Positions 47,126 to 59,040 of a DNA stretch of 64,000 nt are shown here, piece after piece. Made by a program: the position numbers and the translations under genes. The notes beneath the pieces are model-generated. The model had not been told where the DNA came from, did not search any database, and saw only the letters and a program-made list of their open reading frames with translations. The stretch is from Nymphaea colorata (taxonomy: Eukaryota; Streptophyta; Magnoliopsida; Nymphaeales; Nymphaeaceae), in assembly GCF_008831285.2 (NCBI RefSeq), contig NC_045144.1:20537716-20601715 (forward strand), written 5' to 3'. Each line of letters begins with the position of its first letter. The stretch's first letter is position 1.

Positions 47126-49268
47126 TTAGTAGGTGTCCTCTAAGCCGGCGAAAAACGGATCCTTGAGAAGCTCGGAGGCAGAAGGCCTGGCTCGGGGAGC
47201 GGCCAGGCACTTCTCAATGAAGGCCTTGACGCTGGGGTCCTTGACTTTGTTCATGGCCGCCGGCCGGATGCCGGAGGTAACCTTCTTGTATATCTTGGCT
47301 ATGCTGTCGCACTCGCTGTAAGGGATCTCCAGGGTGACCATCTCGAGCACGCACATGCCAAAGGAGTATATGTCGACCAGCTCGTTGTAGTCCTCTTCGT
47401 AAAGCTCGGGAGCCATGAACTCGGGCGTTCCGAGTATCGAGTGTGCTAAGTGGTCGCTTCCAACTATGGCCGCCAGACCCAAGTCGCCAATCTTCACCTG
47501 AAAAGTTTGGCATCCAAGCGCTCAGGGAACGACCAACAAACGGATCTCAAGACCAGACGGGCAACCGAACTTCAACGATTCAGTCGCTGATACGACTCTC
47601 ATTTACATTAACAAAATTAGAAAATTGCATCATATGTTTATATGGTAATTCAATGCAATTTACTTGAACGACATGCATGGGCTATGGAAAAAAAAAAAAC
47701 CCCCGTTTGCACGCGGATGAGGGATTAAAGTTACCCCTCTCATGAGTCTCATCAAATAATACAGGAGAGCAGCTCTATAGTCCCACCTCTACGTATATCT
47801 CATCTGCCCACAGGTGTAAAGGGAACACCTGCAAGGCTGGTATGATGGAAAAGAGGCGCCATGAGAGAGAGGACACATTAAGGGAATCACCGGGGGGAGG
47901 GGGGAAAGGGTGGGGGGCAGAAGAAAAAAAAAGTGCTGCAAAAGAAAGAAAAAGGAAAGGTGGGTCTACCAGACTACAAAATAACAGGCAAATAACAGGC
48001 AAAGGGAAGCACCCTTCCAGCGTAAAAAGAAAAAGAGCATTAATGAGAATCAGCAAAGACGTGACAAGGTTCCCTATACAAACAGGCAGAGGGACAGGTG
48101 AAGCTCCCCCGGATCTGTCTTGTTCGAGAAGAGCAGCATGGCGTTCCCAAATGTCGAAAATCGTCGAAAATAGCCTAAAGGCAGACTCCAGCTGTTCTCA
48201 AAGACTATCTAGAATCTCGCAAGGACGAACCTGACTGCTGAACTAGAACCATCTTAGACCGGTGTGAACCAACATAATTTCGGTCATGGTTGTGAGAGGG
48301 TCTCTTTCACCGCTGAGATAACCTAAACCACGTAAACATCATGCTTCTAAGTTTCTAACCATTTGTTTTCTCTCCCTTCAGAGACTCAAGATACCAAAAC
48401 CAGTAGAAGTGACATGCTTTTTCTTTCTTACCTTTTTACTTTTATTAGGGACAAGCTGGAGCAAAACTCAGTCGTCGCGAATAACACTAGTGATTGTATC
48501 AGTCGGTAAAGAAATAATAATTGGAAAAGGAGATTTCTATAACCGAAAGATCAGAAGAATAATAAACAATATATGCATATAGTTCTCGGTTTATTATAGT
48601 TATCTTAGAGAGAAGCGGCACACGAAAACGTGACAGAATCAAGAAGAAAAAATCATTATAAACATGCAAGGCAAAGCATATATGAAGAAAAAGGAAAAAG
48701 AAATGAAAAGAAACCCTAAAATTCAAGAGGAAGAAAAATAGTAGGAAAAGGAAGAGAAAATCACCTTGCCGACGTTGCCGTTGATGAAGACGTTGCTGCA
48801 GTTGAGGTCGCGGTGGATGATGCACGGCTCGTGGGTGTGCAAGTACTCGAGGCCCTGAAGAATCTGCTTGGACCACTTCTTTAGGGCCTTGAGAGAGACG
48901 TGCCGGTGCTTTTTGCGGTACTCGCGCAGAGTCCCGGACGTGCAGACTTCCGTTATGAAGTTGAGGGTGCTCGGCTCCTTTTCCACCCACACGGCGTACA
49001 GCACGATAATGTTTTGGTTCCGGAGGGACTTCAGCAGCCGGACCTCGGCGAAGAGCCGGTCCAGCATCGACAGATCATCTGTGAAATTCCGCAGCTGCAC
49101 CTGGTTCCACGCGACCTCGATCCCTTCCTCCTGATCGAACGCTCTGTAAACCCTCTTGACCGCGCCCGAGCCCAAGAGGTCGCTGTAACGCCCATAGCGC
49201 CCCGTCGGGTCTACCTCCACGAACGGCTCGGCGTCCTTATCGGCCGGATCCAGCCTCACGCAAGGCAT
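47126..49268 (-). CDS. WNK11-like serine/threonine protein kinase
   Basis: A 291-residue with-no-lysine kinase. Exon 1 is 49268-48765 (168 codons) and exon 2 is 47497-47126. The 1,267-bp intron has GTGATT at the donor and CAG at the acceptor, joining [12 protein letters not shown] in frame. The glycine loop GSGAVKRVY carries Lys38, the WNK catalytic lysine. The usual subdomain II lysine is replaced by Asn55 (EVAWNQ). The catalytic loop is HRDLNCSN (152-159) and the metal site DLG (173-175), followed by [10 protein letters not shown]. The protein is essentially just the kinase domain, with a short [14 protein letters not shown] leader typical of plant WNKs. That size fits the WNK11 clade and lacks the long regulatory tail of other WNKs. 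The start is the ATG at 49268; an open frame extends upstream only through a TTG codon. Roles of plant WNKs include flowering-time and stress signalling; none is specific here. Confidence 0.92.
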
Positions 49269-49551
49269 CCTCGCGAACGGGACGGGAGACCCCTGTACTG
49301 ATCCCAAACCCTAGAGCCCGGAAACCCTAAGGTTTTCCGGCTACACAGAAGAAAAAACAAACGCGAACACGGGGGGAGCACGCGGAGCCTGGCTAAAGGA
49401 AAACCGACGCAGAGCAGATCACCAGGAAATACGACGTACGTGCTTCCTTCAGATAGGGAATCGCCGACATACTTTCTCACCGGAAACGATCAATCCGGCT
49501 ATTGCCAAATGAGAAAACCGGCCGGAAGCCTGGTCGGCCTCCAGGATTGCG

Positions 49552-49600
<49 letters not shown>

Positions 49601-49640
49601 GGCCTCCCGCATCACCAGAGGGGCGCGTTTTATAAGCAGG
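49269..49640 (-). promoter_or_regulatory. 5' leader and TATA box of the WNK gene
   Basis: On the minus strand TATAAAA lies at 49634-49628. It is about 30 bp upstream of a long GA run (CT on the gene's strand, 49549-49598), so transcription probably starts within or just before that run, giving a leader of about 300-330 bases. A TTGACC W-box-like word is at 49644-49649 on the plus strand. All of this is inferred from position and sequence. Confidence 0.6.
49556..49598. repeat. (GA)n microsatellite in the WNK leader
   Basis: GA run of about 43 bases, probably in the 5' UTR as a CT repeat. Confidence 0.95.
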
Positions 49641-49649
49641 CAGTTGACC

Positions 49650-52600
49650 AGAGTTAGGGTTTTAACCCGAGTTGGGTTGACTCGTGGTGAGACGAGAAAC
49701 CCTTCGGGTAAGGTAAATCACTAACTCGGATTTACTTAACTACGTTGCTAATCAGGTAAGTAACGTAATTACCGAAACGCCCCTATTGATTTTCCAAATT
49801 TGGAGATAAAAACCTTCGGTCGGGTCTGAATCCAGAGATCTGGATCCTTCTTTAACCGCCTGTGGTCGACTTGGATTCCGATCCATTCTTTCTTTTTGGA
49901 TCTCACTTATTCTAGACTGATGGTCACAGTGTGATGGAATTTCTCATTGTCAATTCGATTTTCATGGTTGTTATATTAATTGACATATATCAAATTTATA
50001 AGAAAATAATTTTCACAATAATTGAAATACTCTTCTTAATTTGTTCAACATATCACGTTCAAACTCAAAGTCCGGAATTCAAATTAAAAGAACGATGACA
50101 ACTTGGTTTTTTAAGTCATGAATTGGGTCGGCCAGTGCGCGTTCCAGCTAACTTGAATTTGACCGTTCAAGGGTATAATTGTCATTTTACTCCGAGGACA
50201 TGGATACCAAATGTGAGGATACGCGAATTTAGAAAGCTTAAAAGGAAAGAGGGAAAATAAGAGCTGCGTTTGCGGCGAGGTATGGATTATCCCACGCACG
50301 GTTTATCCTCCCCGTTAGTTAAGCTAAGGATAAATATTTACTTCCTTTTCATCTCCATTTGCCTCAAAGCTCGCGAGAATTATTTGCCCGAAAAAACCGG
50401 TGAACTTCAATATCATTAAATTCTCAGTTAGAGTAAAAAAAATTGGCCTTTAATTTAGAAAAGAAATATGTTTTATGATTTTTCAGTAAAGAGTTATACG
50501 TTTTATTCATATATATTCAGTAGGATTCAATTTACATTTTCATATTTTATCTGTCTAACTTTTGAGATAAATTTGAAAAGTTTTGTGGACTCCCCAAAGA
50601 AGATAAACCATTAAAAAACAAAAAAAAATGTTGATTTTCGTGTTTCCTACCAGGTTGGACTCATCCAAACCATTAGTTCCGGTTAAAAACTGTCAAATAT
50701 GAACATGATAAACTTCTATTAAACTAATAAATAAAAATTATTAACTAAAACCGTACAAAAATGTCTTAGCGGTAAAGATAACAATATTAAAAAAAAAAAT
50801 ACATCCATCTTAAGAATCATCCGGACTTTAGGATATATTAAAGTTTCTCTTTCTATATTCTTACTTTCTCTCTCTAGACCGCCAAAAAGTTCGGAGGAAG
50901 AGAAAACTCTCCACTTGGTCGTCCCACCCTCAAATGTGGGGACAAAATGTAAGGAGAAAATTCAAATGAACGATTCCGCAACGGCTATCTCTTCCTTTTT
51001 AGAACACGAAACCGGACCTATCCAATTGCCCAAAAAAATCCAAACCCGTCTAATAGAATCCAGGTAAACAAAACTGGATCTGATCTTAAAGGATTTTGGA
51101 TCCGCGTCATCATGATCAACCTGAATCCGTCCATCAGCACGCATTACTTCTCGGGACACCCATCAACTAAAGTATCGCGCTCTCGGTATGGATCTTTCCC
51201 GATGCTGACACTAGATTTGACTTTGGATATTAATAGGCTTGATCCAGTTCCGGTTTTAAATTAGAAGCCCCTGTCCCTATGTGATGGATCTTGTTAAATT
51301 ATTTCTAGATCCAGTTCATATCTCGCGTGAAACGGTGTGATGGATTTGGATCAGATTTACCAAATGGTACGTTGGTATTCTTTTGAAGATGAAGATAACT
51401 TGGAGCGATTTGCTTTTAGTAGAGAGCTCCAGATCAACCGATAAATGTTAAGAAATAGATAAAGAAAGACGGCAGACAGCATAAAGGTACTCCAAACAAG
51501 AACCAAACGGGACCGAATTCTGATTCTTTTTGCCAGAGACCACCCCAATTTGTTGGAATAAACCATGCGGGTGCCATAAAGTTTTGGGGAGATTTTTTTT
51601 TTTTTAAGAACCAAAACAAAAAGTAAAAAGGAAAATATAATATTTTATTAATATATATTTTTTAAAATTTCTTCTATAGAAAATCCCGGCTGGCAAATAC
51701 CCAGTTCACCTGAAAATGAAGCACTCCATGTGCATCTCTATTGACTTGACATAGTAGAAATCTCACTGATAAAAATGTAGCCTAGTTTTAAAAAAAAAAA
51801 TATTGGCAAAAAAATACTGAAGCTAATGTTTTCTATTTTTTAAAACAATGCAAAATTAACTTCAGGCCCTAATTCGAAGGTTTTCAATATAAGTGATGAC
51901 AATTAAAAAAAAAAACACAAAAAAAATATTTGCCTTCTTAGAATTGATACTTGCAAAAAGTAAGCTAAAAAATGAAAATCCCTAAAAAGCGATTGTTAAT
52001 TGCATTAGCTAAAAAGGAGACGTAATGTCTCGCCAAGGGCCCAAATTTAAGACTTTGAAGTTAAATAAAGTCATAATGAATTTGTTTAAATTAACATACA
52101 TTAGGTTCATATCAAACAGCCATGCAGCCTTTAGACCTTAGAGATGTGAAATTATTTACCATTCAAAAATTACTTGCTTATCCGAATTACATTTGCCAAA
52201 GACAAGAATATAAGAAGATGTTATGATATAGAATGATAATCTAGATCGAGGTTTGATCCAAAAACAAGATCTGAGTTTAGTTTTAAAGAACATTTGAGAT
52301 TGCATTGATTTTGCAAAAGGTTGAGTAGCCATATTATGTTGAAGGTGATATCTATTATTTATATATGTTTGAGCATTAAGTAGATGTCATTTTTAAGCAT
52401 GGGCACCGGGCCAGGCACTGGACATGTATTCGATACTTGGCTTGACTCAGGCTCAAAATATGGGTGTTTTCGATAACTTATATTTAATATTATTTTATAT
52501 TAAAAAATAATTTCAATGTTAATGAGGTGGATCGTAGCCCTGGTCTCGGATAGTCGGGCCAGACCTGGGTCACAATTATGGGCTGCGGCCTGCCCGACAG

Positions 52601-53700
52601 CTTTAGTCATTTCAAATCTAAATTCAAACCATTTTTGGGTTTGTTATTTTTTCCATTTAGTTCGATTAGTCAATATTTGATTCAAATCTAATCCATTGAA
52701 AACCCATAGTGCTGCGTCCTCTCATGTAATCTTCCAGCCCTCTTTGACATTTCTTATTAAACGTTTAGCCGACTTTCTTATGAAAATTTAAAAAGTTGGA
52801 AGCTTTTTTAAGAAATTATAAGTAAATGATAGTCCTCAGAAAGGAAGTTTTCCCATTTTACATGGTAATGCTTGAATACGTTGGTAAACTTTTATAAACA
52901 TTTAATAATTGCCCATAACAGGACTTTTCATAATAATAATACTTTATAATGTTTTATTAATCTGTCTCAAAAATTAAGATAAAATTAAAATGTAATTAAT
53001 TAACACAAAAACGTTGTTTAAATTTTTTTTCTGCCTTTGCTTTTATCCTTATAGAGTACATTGTTCCTTTTTTTTATTCAAGGGCACTTTTTCGTCGTTT
53101 CAAGCCCCGAACGCTCATTCCTGTGTTCGGGACCGAACATATAATTCTCTGCTCGTTCGTTATATCACGGGCTGCAAGAAAAGACTCTAAAACCATAAAT
53201 CTAAAATTTTATTTTCACATTTATCCACGATTCTAAAATGACACCTACATTTACTTAGATGGCGAACACATAAATGTATTTTTAAAATAATTATTTGTTT
53301 AATTTTACATTTTTTGCAAAACAGTTCAGTTGGATATTGGATCCAAATAAAATGTATCAACATCTACTTTAATTGTGCAACAGGATTGGAAACATAAAAT
53401 GATCTCACATGAATTGTGCCAACAAACTATCCGGAACCAATATTCGCGGGCTTAGATCAGACTACTCAATAATCTAAAGCCTTGAGTTGAACATACTTTG
53501 AGAAGCTTCCCTTCTAGATCCAATGTTTCAATCCATGATCATATTGTCAAATATGTGGAACTTGAGTTTCACGCTGGAAGGTAGGTACTCCATTCCGGTT
53601 GAGCAAGAGGTTAACAATCCAGTGTCGTGAAAAGAGACCCGAGAGTTATTTGAAAAGTTATTTAAAAAATAGTACTAATAGTTAGGGGTGAACACGGCTC
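49650..53700. other. intergenic, nothing supported
   Basis: AT-rich, no recognisable gene on either strand. A GC-ended, AT-cored segment at 52398-52610 resembles 15060-15420. Confidence 0.5.
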
Positions 53701-53945
53701 GACTCATCACTTACGTGTTGAGCTCGAGCTCGACTGGGCTCAAGCTTGATAATAACTCGACGGAAGCAGCTTGATCTCGACTTGGCAGTTATGTGTTGAG
53801 CTCGAGTTCGACTCGATTAAAGCTCTACAATCCTCGTTTGAATAGAATTGATATTCATCGTTACGTGTTGAACTTGAGCTCGACTCCATTAAAGCTCGAC
53901 AAACTCGTTTGAATATAATTGATGTTCATCGTGCCGTGTTGATCT
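53700..53945. repeat. about 72-bp tandem repeat of GAGCTCGA-type sequence
   Basis: Units starting at about 53789, 53861 and (partial) 53932 share RTGTTGARCTYGAG, ATTAAAGCTC and CTCGTTTGAAT. An earlier, more diverged unit begins near 53713. Confidence 0.75.
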
Positions 53946-54124
53946 CGAGGTCCCCATCATGGGGCAATGTGGTAGGAGCAGGAAATAACACAACTACCTT
54001 TGATGGTGAATGAGAAATCTCCTCGTATAAGGGCAAATTTGGAATATGAAAAAAAGACTTTTACAAAAAGATGAAAACATCCCATTATAGCCACCTAACA
54101 CATAAACTTACCTGGTCAATAATG

Positions 54125-54233
<109 letters not shown>

Positions 54234-54732
54234 GTCCATTGAGAAATCAGACTGGATTGGTTTCAAGAAAAATGATATCTTATGTATTCTGTTTTATTTT
54301 AAATAAATATTGGAAGCATAAACCATGTTTTCATGCACCCAACAATGCCCATGTATTTTGAAAGTCAAGTTTTTAATTGGATTCGATTGTAAATCTGATA
54401 GTAGATTCCATATGGGATTTGGATGTGAATTTAAGACTCGGATAATTTTTTCTTCATCTACATTCAAACAAGAACTCAAATCCAAATGTGTGACTATTAG
54501 ATGAATCAAACACGATAGCGGTACATCCGATTCAAATGATCAGTCGACATTCTTGACTGCTCGCAAAGGTAGGTTGAGTGTTTGCTTCACCAGGGTTGAC
54601 AATGACTCCCGGTCGTTTTGGGACGTGGAGTTCACCAATACCACAGGTGTGAATGCAAGAGACAGATGAGAAAAATATCATTCTGATGGCCGTCCGCCCC
54701 TTTTCATGAGATTGTGGCTGACGTTCACAAAC

Positions 54733-55548
54733 GCTGCACGTGAGCCGAGTCGAGTCGAGTTTAAGCGAAGCTAGAATTTGACTTGAACTCGAATCGAGCT
54801 CCATAAAACCCACTCGAATTCAACTCGATAATGCAATGTTGAGTTTAAAGTATAGTCACAAATAACGTTTTAGAGTTTTAAACGACGAGCTTAAAAAAGA
54901 TGTGAGAACGACGAAAAAATATGGTAAATTTTTTAAAAAATTTTAAAAACAAAAAATTGAAAAAAGTAAAATAAGTGAGAAACTAATAACATAAACATCA
55001 CGAGATAAGTAGATTTGCAACAAAGGAAAGATAAAAAATAGAAAATAAAAAAACTGTTTGGCATTAAAAAACTGAAAAAAAGTAAAAAAAAAAACCTGTT
55101 AAAAACGCATTTTTTTAAAAAGTTTTAATCGGTTATTTAAGTTATTACGTGTTTTTTTTGAAAAAAAAAAGTGTTTTCCGTGACTATACTTTAAACTTGG
55201 TTAGTTTTAACTTGTTTATGTTAAGCATGCCTTGTTTCTTTTATCTCATTTAACTCATTAACTAGTTTAACTCAATTAACTCGTTTAGTTGTTATTCATT
55301 TAACGATTTTCTCATTATAATTCAATATTCATTGTGTAGTCTAACTGAGTAGAGTTCTTACAACTCGAACTTAATTTGTTTAACATTTGTGTTGTCGAAC
55401 TGAGTCGAGTTCTTACAACTCGAACTCGAACTTGTTTAACATTTCGAACACACATTTGAACTTCAACTCGACTCATTTATAAACAACTCGACTCATTTAT
55501 AAACAAGTAAGTTTTGGCTAGTAACTCACTCGGCTCGTTGCGCAAACG
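54733..55548 (-). repeat. GAGCTCGA-type dispersed repeat, interrupted copy
   Basis: It begins GCTGCACGTGAGCCGAG and ends CTCGGCTCGTTGCGCAA, which is the inverse of the ends of the copies at 55991 and 58664. The copy is split by the MITE at 54843-55196. Internal tandem pieces are present: a 20-bp unit at 55465-55504 and a roughly 55-bp unit at about 55341-55445. Confidence 0.65.
54843..55196. mobile_element. A-rich MITE, family copy C (best preserved)
   Basis: The terminal inverted repeat GTTTAAAGTATAGTCAC at 54843-54859 is matched exactly by GTGACTATACTTTAAAC at 55180-55196. TTTAAA may be part of the TIR or a palindromic target duplication. The interior matches copies at 8318 and 19351. Non-coding. 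It is nested inside a GAGCTCGA-type repeat. Confidence 0.8.
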
Positions 55549-55990
55549 ACATGCCCATGGGGGCAACATGCTTTGTCAGAAAAAAAGGAAAATTAGCGAC
55601 GACACTCGCGGCAGAAAGTGCTGTAGCTTTCAATGATAATGCACATCAGATATGCAATAATTTGAGGTAAGAGAGCACGTGTAAAGTGATCTTGCGTTCG
55701 GACCTCGGTCCGGTCACGTATAAAAATGACCCTTGATATATGCTTTCAGGGTCAGACCGATACATTACCTGGTGGGTCATTTCATGTGAGGTAAAATAGG
55801 AGTTGTACATGGACTCTAGTTCGAGTCGAAACTCCGAACTTCCCAACTAGGGAGGTGTTTGTATCGTCTTCCCTTTTCCCTTTGTCCACTTGAAAAATTT
55901 GTCCTATATGCGTCGACCTACGGATTAGCTGTGTTTGACTGACCTCCAAATAGGGTGTCTGCGACACTCCTTTTAAGATGCCCAGTCAGG

Positions 55991-56410
55991 GCGGCACAAC
56001 GAGCCGAGCCAACTCGGCCTCGATTCGAACACAGTAAAAAACAGCTCGGCACGTGCTCGACTCGTTTACAAATGAGTCAAGTTTGAGCTTACAAAGATAC
56101 TTGAAACGATAAACGAGTTGAGTTTGAGTTTCAAGAACTCGATTAATTTATATTCGACTACACTCTCAAACCGGTACTCTATATAATATTGTCAAAACCA
56201 GCTTCACATGTTACAGAAGTTAAACACTTACACAAGTTAACGCTAAACAAGTTAAATGAGTTAAACAAGTTGAGTTCAAGCTCACTTTTGTGTAGCCGAG
56301 TCGAGATCAAGCTTGCTATAAGGAGCTCGATCTCGAGCTTTTTGAGCCGAGCTGAGTCGAGCTCGAAGTGGCCAACTTGGGCTCGACTTGGCTCGTGTGC
56401 AGCCCTATGC
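55991..56410 (+). repeat. GAGCTCGA-type dispersed repeat, copy 1
   Basis: Starts GGCACAACGAGCCGAG and ends GGCTCGTGTGCAGCCCTA. It shares with 58664-59040 long blocks such as ACTCTATATAATATT, AAGTTAACGCTAAACAAGTT and TTTTGTGTAGCCGAGTCGAG. Non-coding. The superfamily is unknown. Confidence 0.75.
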
Positions 56411-58084
56411 CCAGTTTCACGCCACAGCGTGTGAACACACCTAAGGAAAAAAAAAAAGACATGTCGCACTATATATGTGGGAGACATAAACAAAACAAAA
56501 GGCCTATTAAAAGGCATGATTGAATGTCACGGACAGTCGGTCATGCAAACAGTGTCTCAACCGTGCAAACATGCCCCAATCAGCTGATCCAGCCAGCCAG
56601 GGTGTTGTCGTTAAGTCATTATTTGAGCTCTCTCCAAAAACTTGTTCAAGGTGGTGTAAACAGAAAACGCGTTTAAGTTGGATTCTGTTTGTTATGCAGT
56701 CCGGATAGGTAAATGAAAAATGAAAACTTAAGCATGCTTTGTGCTATTGCATCAAAAGTTGAGGTCGCTTTGTCAAAGTTTGGTATTAATATTAAACGCG
56801 GTTGTTGTTTGTAGTTTTTTAGTGTTTTGACACTTCTAATGAATATTTTAAAGACTAGGCCTTTTTTATAAAACATTTGACTTGTTCGAGTAATCCTTAG
56901 AATGATGGATCCTAATCCGCATTTACTGAACAACCAAGTTAAACTTGTCAATTTTTTTTGATATTTTGCATTTTCAGACCTACTATTTTTTATAATATTT
57001 GAAGAAGGGACTATTTTTGGTGATGTTTGTATCTTAAAGACACAATTTTCAGGGAACATAAAATGTTGGCTGAAAAACACCTTGTTCTTGTTCGAGAAAA
57101 CTTGACGTGATTATAAACCTTGTTTGTAGATCCATCAACCAAATCTTGCACACAAGCATATCATGTTTTCTAAAACAACGACAACTTGTTATCCAAATAT
57201 GTTTTATAGGAACGCATATTTCGCGGACACAATGTTCTTCTTACCAAACGCCTCCTTAAGGTGAGTTCTATCTAACAGGTTAGGCTCAGTCGGCGCCTAG
57301 CCCACTTGCAGCCCTAGAGATCTCAAGGATTTATAAAGAAAAGTTGCAAATGAATTACTCATGTACTCATCATCCGGAAAGCTGAGCAAACGTTACGATC
57401 AAATATGAGAACAACCAAGTTGAAGAATGCTGAAGATTCCAAGTAACAATGGTGTGAGCTACTTGACTCCAAGTAGTGGATCCATGCTTTAGAATGGTGT
57501 TCAAAGAAGTGCACATGGTTAATGGGGCCCTAGAAAGGCTCCGGACACTGGCGCCTGCCGGCCCGCTCCTTGTTTATCCTTAGGCCATAGGCAGGTGTGG
57601 TTACCATGTGGGCAATTGCCCACACCAACCCACAAAAAGTACTTATTTTTATATTGACACCTTGCAGCAATTTTTCTCATTTACATGTTGATGATTTCTT
57701 TCTAGTGCCCTTTAGCAGGAAAAATTTGCTCTACTCCTAGTTGATCCAGACTATGTCCATGGCTGGAAGGAGAATCTTCATCCTAGGGACGTAAATGGTT
57801 CATATTCAGGTCCTAAAAACTTCACCAAAGAACTTCACATGATTGGATTTTATGTAATCAGATTCGTATTCTGATTCTCTCAATGAATCCATAAGAAGTG
57901 ATCTAATTTTGTTCATCGGGTTCGGGTGGAGACCAAAGATCTTAAGCGACCAAAGATAAACAAGTATCGTTAATCCCTTCATGCTCGTTCCAAGTTCGAA
58001 GTACCATTTGGAGAAGGAACACATCTTATAATTAGCATAAGTTCTGCCATTCATAGGTGATTAGTTCAAATCATTCCTGGACAA
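56411..58084. other. intergenic, nothing supported
   Basis: No gene recognised on either strand. Open frames are short and without domain features. Confidence 0.5.
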
Positions 58085-58121
58085 TAATCATATCTTGGAT
58101 CTTGAATCCAAGATATGATTA
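58085..58121. repeat. perfect 16-bp-stem hairpin
   Basis: TAATCATATCTTGGAT (58085-58100) is followed by a 5-base loop and then its exact inverse ATCCAAGATATGATTA (58106-58121). Confidence 0.95.
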
Positions 58122-58663
58122 TGAAACTGCATTCCAAGTTTGAATATGTTGGGACTAAATGAGGTTTCAATTTCGGATTAATAAACAGATGTATTTGATC
58201 TATTTACATCCCCACATCAATCCAAGTGAGAAGATACACATAGCCTGTCAAACTAGAATCTCTTGAGCTTAATTTAGCAAGTGCTTCAAATGAACAATAG
58301 AAAGAAAACAAACAAACAGGCCATAAAATGTAGGAACAACTAAGGAATAGAGAAAACAGTTGGGTAGATACTATTTGCCAGTCTGTAGATCAAAAGGAAA
58401 TGATCAGTAGATTGTAGATGATGTTGAGTTGGAGACTCTGGTTCGTGTCTCAGTTCTGTCACTCTGCAGATGATGTCGTGCTCGCTCCGAGTATAGGTCA
58501 CCGCGAATGAGTTAAGCTCATGCTCTCTTCTCCCTCAGCTCGGTTCAGTCCACCAGTGAGCTAAATATAAGCTATGAATCAAGTTCAAGCCGGGTCATCT
58601 TTGTTCGAACCAGCTGGGTTAGGTTACTTAGCCAAATGATATGTATCCAATATGTCTAGTAGT

Positions 58664-59040
58664 GCTGCACAACGAGCCGAGTTCAAGCTTACAAAGATAT
58701 TCAAAACGATAAACATGTCAAATTCGAGTTTCAGGAACTCGACTCGCTATCCGATACTCTATATAATATTATCAAAATCTGTTTCACAAGTTACACCAGT
58801 TAAACGCTTACCTGAGTTGACGCTTACAAGAGTTAAACGAGTTAATGGTTACACAAGTTAACACTAAACAAGTTAACGCCTAAATGAGTTAAATGGGTTA
58901 AACGAGTTGAGTTCGAACTCTATTTTGTGTAGTTGAGTCGAGCTCGAGCTTCTTATAAGGTGCCCAACTCGAGTTTTTTGAGCCGAGTCAAGCTCGAGCT
59001 GGCCAAGCTCAGGTCAGACTCAGCTCGTGTGCAGCCCTAA
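58664..59040 (+). repeat. GAGCTCGA-type dispersed repeat, copy 2
   Basis: Starts TGCTGCACAACGAGCCGAG and ends AGCTCGTGTGCAGCCCTAAT, in the same orientation as 55991-56410, from which it lacks about 80 bases near the left end. Confidence 0.75.
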
